Shown here: one piece after another, positions 1 through 6,211 of the stretch
Layout: each line of letters begins with the position of its first letter
Numbering within the stretch: position 1 is the first letter of the stretch
Assembly: GCA_002305965.1 (NCBI GenBank)
Contig: DBRM01000055.1
Coordinates: 1 to 22,220, forward strand
Direction: 5' to 3'
DNA from: Syntrophomonas sp. UBA1368
GTDB lineage: Bacteria; Bacillota; Syntrophomonadia; Syntrophomonadales; Syntrophomonadaceae
DNA length: 22,220 bases
Translations under genes and position numbers: made by a program
The notes under the pieces: model-generated
Database searches by the model: none
The model's input: only the letters and a program-made list of their open reading frames with translations
Told to the model about the DNA's origin: nothing

Positions 1-376
1 CCGTTGCCGCTGCTGTGGTGATTGACGCTGAAGAAAAAGGCATCACCGCATTCCACCCTAATAAAGCCAAAGCCAGTATGGCTAATACGGCAAAAGGAAT
101 CATAAAGAGCATGCCAGTGCCTACCGCTTCCCGGGCAAATCCTCCGTCTGCCTGCCGCACATCTTTATTGCCGCTGTTGAATGCTGCAATTAGCAGATTT
201 ACCGCCAATAAACCCACTACTATAGCAATGATAAGGGAGAATATTATCGTAGTGAATTTATAATCCGGTCTGCTAAAGGGTATCAATACACCGAATATAA
301 TGAAACACAAATAAGCCGGCCACAACTTGACCCCGTCCGGTCCGGCTCCTGCTGCATATCCCAGTTTAGTATCCAC
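1..376 (-). CDS. Membrane protein of unknown function (3' end outside window)
   Basis: An open frame runs from a GTG at 374-376 off the left edge of the window, giving the first 125 residues. The start is set by a strong ribosome binding site (AGGAGG about 6 bases upstream). After a short soluble N terminus (MDTKLGYAAGAG...) there are three strongly hydrophobic stretches at about residues 18-35, 42-65 and 88-110, so this is an integral membrane protein. It lies 41 bp downstream of the Yip1-like gene on the same strand and is probably cotranscribed with it. I recognise no family and assign no function. The GTG start makes it easy to miss in ATG-only scans. Confidence 0.7.
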   Translation of the reverse strand, partial: MDTKLGYAAGAGPDGVKLWPAYLCFIIFGVLIPFSRPDYKFTTIIFSLIIAIVVGLLAVNLLIAAFNSGNKDVRQADGGFAREAVGTGMLFMIPFAVLAILALALLGWNAVMPFSSASITTAAAT

Positions 377-417
377 GTTTTTCTCCTCCTGTCCTTGATT
401 GATCATCACGCATTTTG

Positions 418-987
418 CTAACCGCCGAATCTTCCCAGCAATGCCCAGCCGATAAGGAGGATGGCGCCGCACAAAGTGGTCATGGCGATGCTGAAAGCGA
501 CCCGTTCTCCTGACATCTGTTTAATCGTGTACATGGTGGGTCTCAGCGCCCATAATACCCCGGTGACGCCGAAAGCGACCGCTGTCTTCCAGCCAAAAGC
601 CAGGGAAAAGATCAATCCGCTCAAAGCATAGACAAAAGTTGCCGAATACCCCAGGGCAAAAGTAGATATGGCCCATTCCATGGTAAGGCCACGTTCCGCT
701 GCCTGGGAAAGGGCCCAGACCATTACAGCCAGTAAAGCGATTCCCGCTGTGCCGTATAAGAGCCCCAGCATGGTCATCAGGATCACAGTGGGGACTCCGG
801 TCTGTCCGGTCCGCATCATGTCCAGTCCGGTCTGCAGGAAAAAAAGCGTGAATGATAAACCGGAAACCATCAGGGAATAAGGCCAGGGCACTTTGGTCAT
901 CTGGTTTTTAACGACTTCACCAGGATTGATGATCATGTTCAGTGCTGTTTTCCAGCGGGGTACTGCCGGTGGTGCAATGGTATTCAT
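418..987 (-). CDS. Yip1-domain-like integral membrane protein
   Basis: The product is 189 residues. The soluble N terminus (about residues 1-35) contains an INPGEVV motif, as in bacterial YIP1 proteins, which typically open with a P-x-x-x-x-x-I-x-P stretch before the first helix. About five hydrophobic helices follow (roughly 38-57, 66-90, 104-128, 130-147 and 165-186). Bacterial Yip1-family proteins are multi-spanning membrane proteins without an established biochemical role. The start is an ATG preceded by a GGAGGG ribosome binding site. The gene is followed closely by another membrane protein gene, suggesting a small membrane-protein operon. Family assignment rests on pattern recognition and is moderately sure. 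Confidence 0.7.
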   Translation of the reverse strand: MNTIAPPAVPRWKTALNMIINPGEVVKNQMTKVPWPYSLMVSGLSFTLFFLQTGLDMMRTGQTGVPTVILMTMLGLLYGTAGIALLAVMVWALSQAAERGLTMEWAISTFALGYSATFVYALSGLIFSLAFGWKTAVAFGVTGVLWALRPTMYTIKQMSGERVAFSIAMTTLCGAILLIGWALLGRFGG

Positions 988-1071
988 TGGTTTTCTATCC
1001 CTCCTGTCAAATTCTCTTCTATAAGATCCGTTTATAATATACTTTTTTGCCTTCCTTGCGAGGTTGATGCT

Positions 1072-1088
1072 GCCTCACACCTCACTAA
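1072..1088 (-). repeat. Short copy of the TTAGTGAGG heptamer repeat
   Basis: Read on the minus strand this is TTAGTGAGGTGTGAGGC, beginning three bases after the stop codon of the upstream small gene. It matches 16 of 17 positions with the first part of the long repeats that bound the island at 3187-3613, where the motif also starts at or just after a stop codon. It contains only two GTGAGGN heptamers, against four in the other copies. Confidence 0.6.
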
Positions 1089-1091
1089 CAA

Positions 1092-1400
1092 TCAGACATT
1101 TCCATGCTGAAAATTGAATTTGTCGCCAAATTCCAGGGCAAGACACCTGGTTAATTCCTCCAGATCCGCAGAAGATGAAATACTGCCGAGATATGTATTG
1201 CTGTGGGTAATGATCTCCAGCTCACCAGATGTCATGTTCCTGCTGTAAATGCTGATCGACTTGAGCTCTTTCTTGTCAATTACCTGACGTTCAGTTTCCG
1301 GATCGTCCAGAGGCGTCAAAATGATCTGCTCCGCTTCGACGGTCAGATAATAAGTCTGGGTCTTAAAAAAACCGGCTTTCAGTTTAATTTCAAAAGTCAC
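1092..1400 (-). CDS. Small protein of unknown function
   Basis: The product is about 102 residues, with alternating beta-strand-like segments (KLKAGFFKTQTYYLTVEAE, IILTPLDD, ELEIITHSNTYLG) and a C-terminal helix (SADLEELTRCLALEFG). This is reminiscent of small bacterial PH-like or GRAM-like folds, but that is only a visual impression. I chose the GTG at 1398-1400 because AGGTG lies six bases upstream. A TTG at 1425-1427 would add nine residues but has no ribosome binding site. The gene is followed by a copy of the GTGAGG heptamer repeat and then, about 100 bp later, by the Yip1-like gene on the same strand. No signal peptide or membrane segment is visible. Confidence 0.65.
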   Translation of the reverse strand: MTFEIKLKAGFFKTQTYYLTVEAEQIILTPLDDPETERQVIDKKELKSISIYSRNMTSGELEIITHSNTYLGSISSSADLEELTRCLALEFGDKFNFQHGNV

Positions 1401-1564
1401 ATCGAACACCTCTGCCTTCAATATCAATCAATATGAAACCGATGATGAGTCCGTATATTTAATTTAATTGGGTGTTTTTCTTGTGCAATTTAAGTCAAAA
1501 GTCACGACATTGTTCTTGTTTTATTCTAGCAATAGAACATTTTAAAAAAATGCCGATCATAAAA

Positions 1565-1599
1565 TTGGCAATGCCAAATTTATGGCACGATTTGTGCCA
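1565..1599 (+). promoter_or_regulatory. Two adjacent inverted repeats upstream of the HTH gene; the second also resembles a sigma-54 promoter
   Basis: TTGGCA-A-TGCCAA (1565-1577) is a perfect dyad with 6-bp arms that extends, with one mismatch, to 10-bp arms. TGGCAC-GATTT-GTGCCA (1583-1599) is a second perfect dyad carrying the same TGGCA/TGCCA half-site, so four half-sites sit within 35 bp. The second dyad also has TGGCAC followed at the right distance by GC (1596-1597), the -24/-12 layout of sigma-54 promoters, although the usual TT before GC is GT here. The sites lie 60-90 bp upstream of the GTG start, so they could be operators for autoregulation, a sigma-54 promoter, or both. Confidence 0.5.
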
Positions 1600-1627
1600 A
1601 ATGTATGGAAAATTTGTTGAAAGGTAT

Positions 1628-1633
1628 TATAAT
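1628..1633 (+). promoter_or_regulatory. Candidate -10 box for the HTH gene
   Basis: A perfect TATAAT lies 24 bases upstream of the GTG start and just before the AAGGAGG ribosome binding site. No good -35 hexamer lies 16-18 bp upstream; TATGGA at 1604-1609 is the best and is poor. The adjacent dyads could therefore bind an activator. The untranslated leader would be only about 17 bases. Confidence 0.35.
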
Positions 1634-1657
1634 ATGTTTAATAAGGAGGGGCAGAAT

Positions 1658-3184
1658 GTGACTTTTGCAGAAAAATTAGACCTGCTCATGATTATTTCCC
1701 GAACATCCAACAGCCTGCTGGCCCGCAACATTTCCCTGGATGCTTCCTTTATCAGCCGGCTGCGCCGGGGCGTTCGCACCCCGGTGGAGAATGCCGGTTA
1801 CATTCCGGCCATGGCCAGGTATTTTGCCCGTATCTGTAACTCCGAATATCAAAAGGCAGCCTTGTCTGAAGCCATAAAAAATAGTTCCAAGATCAAACCT
1901 CATGAAGCGGAAACGCTGGAAAACCTGATCCTGCAGTGGCTGCTGGAAAAAATGCCTGACAATTCAGGTTCCATAGACAATTTTCTACAAACAGTGGGCG
2001 GTTTTCAATTCAAAAGGCCTGCCGTTGCTGAGAATGCGGAAGCCCCGACAGATCCCGGTTCCCTTAAAGATGTGGAGATATTTTACGGTGCACAAGGTAA
2101 GCGCACCGCGGTCTTGCATTTTCTTTCCCTGATAGCACAGTGCCCGACCCCGCAAACTATTCTGCTATACAGTAATGAGGATCTTAGCTGGCTTTCCGAA
2201 GATCCTGCATACTTTGCCCGCTGGGCTGCCTTGATGCTGCAGGTGTTGAAAAACGGTAACCGGATCAAAATGATCCACACCATCAATCGTGATTTTGATG
2301 AAATGCTGACGGGTATCAAAGGCTGGGTGCCGCTTTACATGACTGGTTCCGTAGAACCTTATTACTGCCCGAAAACTCGTGACGGGATTTTCCGGCGCAC
2401 CTTGTTTATCGCCCCGCAAACGGCGGCTGTGACTTCTTCCTCGGTTCGGGACGGGATCCAAAATGCTGCCAATTTGCTTTTTACCCGCCCGGAAGCAATT
2501 GCAGCGCTGCAAAATGAATATCAGGATTTTCTGGCCCTGTGCCGACCTCTGATGCGAATATTCAACCCTTTCAATCCCGGAAATTATTTGGAGACCTTGA
2601 CCGAATTCGAGGCTGAGAAAGGTCATACCATTTTAAGAACCAATACTCTCAGCAATATTACTATGCCGGTTTCCATTGCTTTACGTCACACAGAGCATCT
2701 GGCAAAGGCAGCGGCGGAATCGCTCCTTGCCTATCAGAGCGAAAAAAACAGCCGCTTTTTCGATATGCTGGAGGATCACTGTTTTACAGAAATATTAACC
2801 TTGCCGGAGCTGGAAACCATTCTGCAAGGCAAAGCGGTCATGGGTTTCTCTGATATGCCCGGCGGAATACCTGCCTATTATACGCCCCAGGAATATAAGG
2901 AGCATCTGGAAAATGTGATCATCCTGCTCAAGTCCCACAATAATTATCACGTCCATTTAACCGATGAGGAACAGTTGGATGGCAGCATGGTCTATGTCAA
3001 AGAAGGAGTGGGAGTCCTGGTGGGCAAAACCACTTACCCTTCGGTGGTTTTTGCTGTCAATGAGAGCAACATGACGTCTGCCTTCTGGGATTACATGAAT
3101 ATCCATCTGCTCAAGGACACCAAGAAAAATTATGACCGCCGGCATACTATCGCCCACCTCGAGGCTTTTGCAGCCCAACTGTAG
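1658..3184 (+). CDS. Large protein with N-terminal helix-turn-helix, probable transcriptional regulator
   Basis: The product is 508 residues from a GTG at 1658-1660, with AAGGAGG about eight bases upstream. The frame is open for 62 more codons, but that stretch would cover the dyads and -10 box and lacks a ribosome binding site. Residues 4-60 look like a helix-turn-helix of the XRE/Cro type, with the recognition helix around SLDASFISRLRRGVRTP. The remaining 450 residues are soluble, without membrane segments or recognisable catalytic motifs, and may sense a ligand or partner. Dyads directly upstream suggest autoregulation. It is transcribed opposite to the surrounding genes. The specific family is not recognised; the DNA-binding role is an inference from the N terminus. 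Confidence 0.75.
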   Translation: MTFAEKLDLLMIISRTSNSLLARNISLDASFISRLRRGVRTPVENAGYIPAMARYFARICNSEYQKAALSEAIKNSSKIKPHEAETLENLILQWLLEKMPDNSGSIDNFLQTVGGFQFKRPAVAENAEAPTDPGSLKDVEIFYGAQGKRTAVLHFLSLIAQCPTPQTILLYSNEDLSWLSEDPAYFARWAALMLQVLKNGNRIKMIHTINRDFDEMLTGIKGWVPLYMTGSVEPYYCPKTRDGIFRRTLFIAPQTAAVTSSSVRDGIQNAANLLFTRPEAIAALQNEYQDFLALCRPLMRIFNPFNPGNYLETLTEFEAEKGHTILRTNTLSNITMPVSIALRHTEHLAKAAAESLLAYQSEKNSRFFDMLEDHCFTEILTLPELETILQGKAVMGFSDMPGGIPAYYTPQEYKEHLENVIILLKSHNNYHVHLTDEEQLDGSMVYVKEGVGVLVGKTTYPSVVFAVNESNMTSAFWDYMNIHLLKDTKKNYDRRHTIAHLEAFAAQL

Positions 3185-3189
3185 AATTA

Positions 3190-3217
3190 GTGAGGAGTGA
3201 GGCGTGAGGGGTGAGGC
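3190..3217 (+). repeat. Tandem heptamer repeat GTGAGGN, four units
   Basis: The units are GTGAGGA, GTGAGGC, GTGAGGG and GTGAGGC. They form most of the left terminal repeat of the island and begin six bases after the stop codon of the HTH gene. Confidence 0.8.
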
Positions 3218-3235
3218 TATTATTCGCTCCAGCGA

Positions 3236-3260
3236 CGTAGGGGCGATCAGTGATCGCCCG
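3236..3260 (+). repeat. Hairpin repeat unit, left copy
   Basis: CGTAG is followed by the perfect palindrome GGGCGATCAGTGATCGCCC (9-bp arms around a single G). The unit matches the reverse complement of 3454-3478 at 23 of 25 positions. The two differences fall at paired positions, so both copies fold equally well. Confidence 0.8.
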
Positions 3261-3283
3261 TTTCATATAGAAATGTGATAGCA

Positions 3284-3304
3284 GAAAGTTGAAAGTGGAA
3301 AGTT
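3284..3304 (+). repeat. Tandem heptamer repeat GAAAGTK, three units
   Basis: GAAAGTT, GAAAGTG and GAAAGTT follow one another directly. This is a second heptamer family inside the same island. Confidence 0.6.
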
Positions 3305-3453
3305 GGAACCAGGCGATGGCTAAGCAATAAAAAGCACTGGCCAAACTATAAAAGAGGCACATATCAGCGCCCCTTTACGATTGCTCAACTATTGTTTGCC
3401 CACTGCGCTATTATCCGTGAACGTATGGGCTCGCAAGTTCGCCCGTTATGGTG

Positions 3454-3478
3454 CGGGCGATTACTAATCGCCCCTACG
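3454..3478 (-). repeat. Hairpin repeat unit, right inverted copy
   Basis: On the minus strand this reads CGTAG followed by the palindrome GGGCGATTAGTAATCGCCC. The C and G of the left copy are replaced by T and A at paired positions, preserving the 9-bp stem. Confidence 0.8.
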
Positions 3479-3504
3479 ACGCACCAGCGTTTGTTTCCTG
3501 TTCC

Positions 3505-3520
3505 CTAGCCAACTAGCCAA
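3505..3520 (+). repeat. Tandem octamer CTAGCCAA, two units
   Basis: Two exact copies of CTAGCCAA lie in tandem, followed by a degenerate CAAACCAA. The tract lies inside the repeat island between the right hairpin unit and the right terminal repeat. Confidence 0.5.
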
Positions 3521-3585
3521 CAAACCAAATGTCAGAAGCAACGAGATACTATCTTCCCCTACGCCGCCAGAGCGGAGGGTTCGCC

Positions 3586-3613
3586 TGACCCCTCACGCCT
3601 CACGCCTCACTAA
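3586..3613 (-). repeat. Right terminal heptamer repeat overlapping the stop codon of the MBL gene
   Basis: Read on the minus strand, TTA is followed by GTGAGGC, GTGAGGC, GTGAGGG and a partial fourth unit starting GTCA. The TAG stop codon of the MBL hydrolase gene lies within TTTTAGTGAGG, so the repeat begins inside the stop codon. Confidence 0.7.
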
Positions 3614-4434
3614 AACGTAAACCCCATCGCGGTTTCTCCCTTGATCACCCGCTCACCCAATTCATGGCGCAGTGCTGCCGTTGCGTTAAATCCTGTACAA
3701 TGACAGGGAATGATCTGCTGTACATCAAGATCACGCAGGACATCGGCGGTTTTCTTGATTCTTTCTTCTGAGGCCGTTATCAGATGAGTGCCGCCAATAA
3801 AAGCCCGGACTTTGTTTTTGCCGGTTTTGCTGCGGGCGTATTCAATGGTATTGATAATGCCGGCATGAGCACATCCGTCGATGATGATCAAACCATCAGG
3901 ATGATCGATGACCATGGCCATATCATCTTCCAGGATATCCGGCACCAGTTCACCGTCTTTTTCCGCCAGGAAATTACCGCCCACATCCTCATACCCGGTG
4001 ATCCTGGGAATCGCCCCGGTCAAAAATACGCCCGGGCAGATCTCAGAAAAATCGTCAGTATAAATAATTTCCGCCTGATGTGCCTCAATTTCAGCCAACG
4101 GGAACGGCACACCGATTTCTTTTTTGAAATCTCCCGCTGCTGCGTACCGTTTGACAAAAATGTTGGAATGGGCATAGATCTTTTTCTTGCCGGTCGCAAG
4201 GAAATCCAGCACCGCACCGGTATGGTCAAAATGTCCATGACTGATGATCAGATCATCGATCTGTGCCAGGTCGATCCCTGCCATAGCCGCATTGTTCTTC
4301 AGGGCGTTTCCCAGTCCGGTATCAAAAAGAAACTTTTTCCCCTCTACGGTGATCACTGCAGCAAAACCGAATTCTCCAACAAAGCCCGGCGCAGGAGTGG
4401 TATTTTCCACCAGGATATTAACTTCAACTTTCAT
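3610..4434 (-). CDS. MBL-fold metallohydrolase
   Basis: The product is 274 residues of the metallo-beta-lactamase fold, in the soluble branch often annotated as dihydropterin ribofuranosylaminobenzene phosphate synthase-like. The metal site is intact: SHGHFDH gives H66, H68, D70 and H71, with further ligands at H190 (GCAHAGI), H217 (GGTHL) and probably H245 (PCHCTG). Two metal ions, usually zinc or iron, are expected. It has no signal peptide and should be cytoplasmic. It is the last gene of the operon, 27 bp after the NifX-like gene. The ribosome binding site is G-rich (GGGGGGAAGGG). The substrate cannot be read from sequence; a role in handling metal or a pterin-like cofactor is inference. 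Confidence 0.85.
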   Translation of the reverse strand: MKVEVNILVENTTPAPGFVGEFGFAAVITVEGKKFLFDTGLGNALKNNAAMAGIDLAQIDDLIISHGHFDHTGAVLDFLATGKKKIYAHSNIFVKRYAAAGDFKKEIGVPFPLAEIEAHQAEIIYTDDFSEICPGVFLTGAIPRITGYEDVGGNFLAEKDGELVPDILEDDMAMVIDHPDGLIIIDGCAHAGIINTIEYARSKTGKNKVRAFIGGTHLITASEERIKKTADVLRDLDVQQIIPCHCTGFNATAALRHELGERVIKGETAMGFTF

Positions 4435-4461
4435 TCCCTTCCCCCCAATTTTTATACCGAT

Positions 4462-4815
4462 TTAATGATGGTGATCCCCATGGTGATTACAACTGACGTT
4501 CTGATCCACCAGTTCTCCGCTTATATACTTTTGCAGTATATCTTCACAGCGGCCGGACGCCCCTCTTATCACCTGCAGTCCTTTTTCCTGCAATGCAATT
4601 ATAGCCGGCTGCCCGATCCCTCCAACGATCACCATCGATACACCTTCCCTGATGAATAGACCAGCAAGTCCCTCATGGTTATGCTGCAGTGCTTCACTGC
4701 TGATTTCCTTCGTCTCCTTAATTTTGCCGCCCTCGATCTCGGCGACTAAAAAGCTTCTGCTTTGTCCAAAGTGCTGATTGATCGATTCTCCGTCTTTTGG
4801 CATACCTATTTTCAT
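4462..4815 (-). CDS. NifX/NifB-like (dinitrogenase iron-molybdenum cofactor family) protein with His-rich tail
   Basis: The product is 117 residues with one domain of the NifX/MTH1175 family: opening strand MKIGMP, then INQHFGQSRSFLV, VSMVIVGGIGQPAI and GLQVIRGASG. The family binds iron-sulfur or molybdenum-containing clusters as a carrier or scaffold; it includes NifX, Desulfovibrio orange protein and Pyrococcus IssA. The C terminus ends in CNHHGDHHH, a probable metal-binding tail. C90 and C109 are the only cysteines. The gene sits 27 bp after the DUF134-NifX gene and 27 bp before the MBL gene. No nitrogenase structural gene is present, so the name does not imply nitrogen fixation. Confidence 0.88.
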   Translation of the reverse strand: MKIGMPKDGESINQHFGQSRSFLVAEIEGGKIKETKEISSEALQHNHEGLAGLFIREGVSMVIVGGIGQPAIIALQEKGLQVIRGASGRCEDILQKYISGELVDQNVSCNHHGDHHH

Positions 4816-4842
4816 TTTCTACCTCCATTTAATTATATGGTT

Positions 4843-5592
4843 TTATCGATCAGCTGATTCCAACTGATGAAGCTGACCATTGCGGAACATTTTTATTGCT
4901 TCGGATACAGTTATTCTTTCAGGTCCACTATAGACAGTTATATTGGCTCTTTGCAAGATCAGAAACGCTTTGGGTCCAATATGATTGACGATCAAGCTGC
5001 CAACACCGGCTTCCATCAACTTCTGTGCTGAATCGGTGCCGGATGAGTGAGCCCCTTCAATATAAGGCCTTTCGATCAGGCTATATGCATCGGTCTCCTG
5101 ATTCCAAAGCCAGAAGTACTGGCAGCGACCGAAGCGCGCTTCCAGCCTGGAATCGGTACTGGTACCCACGGCAGCTACCGCCAGTAAATTGTATGCTGGT
5201 CGCTGTTGAATATTCGCCCGGGTCAATTCCAGACCAATGTCGTAGAATTCGCAGTTTTCCATAGGTGCCAGTTTACTGTCCCGGCGTCGGCAATATCCAT
5301 TCCCCAGGCAATAACTCCCGCCTTCAATGCGAATCCCTTTGCCATTGGATAAAGCATCGGCGATTTTGGCATAGGCTTCCCCCAGGATACGTTGAAAGGT
5401 GGGACGGGAGATCATCATCATCTGGGCGCATTCTTCCTGACCCAGATTCAGATGATTTTTCAATCGGATGGCTTCTGCTTCTTCCACTTTCAGCACAATT
5501 TCTTCCATGCTGGAAGCAGGGATACCCATCGGTTTAAAAGCTTTGACGGGCGGAATAAAAGCAACTCTTCTGCATTTTGCTTCCCTGGACAA
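4843..5592 (-). CDS. DUF134 putative DNA-binding protein fused to a NifX-like domain
   Basis: The product is 249 residues. Residues 1-100 are DUF134: it opens MSREAKCRRV, as this family does (typically MPRPxKCRRV), with a sigma-region-4-like helix-turn-helix around 47-72 (LNLGQEECAQMMMISRPTFQ). Cysteines C95, C101 and C114 follow. Residues about 136-243 are a NifX/MTH1175 domain (RLEARFGRCQYFWLW, GVGSLIVNHIGPKA, ITVYSGP). The start is the TTG at 5590-5592: GAGGTG lies five bases upstream and it gives the family N terminus; the preceding in-frame TTG is too close to the ribosome binding site. A helix-turn-helix joined to a cluster-binding domain suggests a regulator sensing metallocluster status. 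That is inference; no DUF134 target is known to me. Confidence 0.87.
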   Translation of the reverse strand: MSREAKCRRVAFIPPVKAFKPMGIPASSMEEIVLKVEEAEAIRLKNHLNLGQEECAQMMMISRPTFQRILGEAYAKIADALSNGKGIRIEGGSYCLGNGYCRRRDSKLAPMENCEFYDIGLELTRANIQQRPAYNLLAVAAVGTSTDSRLEARFGRCQYFWLWNQETDAYSLIERPYIEGAHSSGTDSAQKLMEAGVGSLIVNHIGPKAFLILQRANITVYSGPERITVSEAIKMFRNGQLHQLESADR

Positions 5593-5665
5593 CAAATCAC
5601 CTCATTATTTTTACCTGTAACTGCTAAAGGCTTGTTTTAAAAAGTATATGACTCCCAGCATGGTT

Positions 5666-6163
5666 TTACAATTCGGATTTCTCTATAAAGCGTTGGTCGG
5701 ATCGTTTATCTTCAACTTCTTTGCGGTCCGCCGTCATCCAGCCACTGGAAGCATTCTCTGGACAATCAAATGCATGAATATAAGGTTTTATGTCCAGAAG
5801 AGGTGTGCCATCCAGGATATCCACACCTCGAACTTTTATACGATTTTCCTCAACTGATAGCAATTCTACGATCGATAATCCTAAATGGGACGGCCGAACC
5901 GGGGATCGGGTCGCGAAAACGCCACGAGGTACTGTATCCATAAAAGGTACCACCGTTAATTTTTTCTGTGCTGCTTTATGCAGATGATATATCAAGTAAA
6001 TATGACTGAAACCGTCCAGATCCTTAAGTCCTTCCTGCAGTTCCGGATTTATGACGACTTCCCCTGTCACTTCCCTGGCGCCGCAAGGCTGGATCGGCAT
6101 TCCCTGTAAATCTGTAAAAGGCGTTCTTATTACGCCAATGTAGTCACATTTGTAAGCATTCAA
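5666..6163 (-). CDS. trmO: tRNA (adenine(37)-N6)-methyltransferase TrmO family (TsaA/YaeB)
   Basis: The product is 165 residues of the TrmO (TsaA, YaeB) beta-barrel SAM-dependent family, which in E. coli N6-methylates t6A37 of threonine tRNAs. Family hallmarks are clear: IGVIRTPF at 9-16, GFSHIYLIYHLH at 51-62, GVFATRSPVRPSHLGLS at 81-97 and DILDGTPLLDIKPYI at 115-129. The start is a TTG at 6161-6163 with only a modest ribosome binding site. It lies between the Mrp-NifX fusion (48 bp upstream) and the DUF134-NifX gene (73 bp downstream), all on one strand, so it is in the operon. Its presence in a metallocluster operon is unexpected; other TsaA-fold proteins may act on different substrates. 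Confidence 0.88.
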   Translation of the reverse strand: MNAYKCDYIGVIRTPFTDLQGMPIQPCGAREVTGEVVINPELQEGLKDLDGFSHIYLIYHLHKAAQKKLTVVPFMDTVPRGVFATRSPVRPSHLGLSIVELLSVEENRIKVRGVDILDGTPLLDIKPYIHAFDCPENASSGWMTADRKEVEDKRSDQRFIEKSEL

Positions 6164-6211
6164 CCGTTTCCAGTCCCCTTTTTATTGCCTGATTGTATTA
6201 TTATAACCTTT

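Larger units (their letters stand above)
3187..3613. repeat. Non-coding repeat island bounded by 31-bp inverted repeats
   Basis: This 427-bp stretch fills the space between the HTH gene and the convergent MBL hydrolase gene and contains no credible ORF. Its ends (3187-3217 and 3583-3613) are inverted copies of each other, matching at 29 of 31 positions. Each end consists of four tandem heptamers of the form GTGAGGN after TTA. Inside are two inverted copies of a 25-bp hairpin unit (3236-3260 and 3454-3478), a further hairpin (TCGCCCG at 3439-3445 with CGGGCGA at 3454-3460), three GAAAGTK heptamers and two CTAGCCAA octamers. It resembles a non-autonomous MITE-like element or a nested cluster of dispersed repeats. 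No target-site duplication is obvious. Confidence 0.7.

Noticed and set aside
1472..1657. 62-codon N-terminal extension of the HTH protein
   Set aside because: The frame is open but covers the dyads and the TATAAT box, has no ribosome binding site at its ATG, and reads as low-similarity sequence. The GTG at 1658 has AAGGAGG at good spacing.
2165..2626. 153-codon minus-strand ORF inside the HTH gene
   Set aside because: It has no ribosome binding site or recognisable domain and is fully antisense to a well-supported gene.
3190..3613. Possible CRISPR array
   Set aside because: The repeats are directly tandem heptamers and inverted hairpins, not identical 24-37-bp repeats separated by unique spacers, and no cas gene is present.
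3784..4659. 291-codon plus-strand ORF opposite the MBL and NifX-like genes
   Set aside because: It is antisense to two clearly conserved proteins and has no ribosome binding site. Its length follows from the codon bias of the genes on the other strand.
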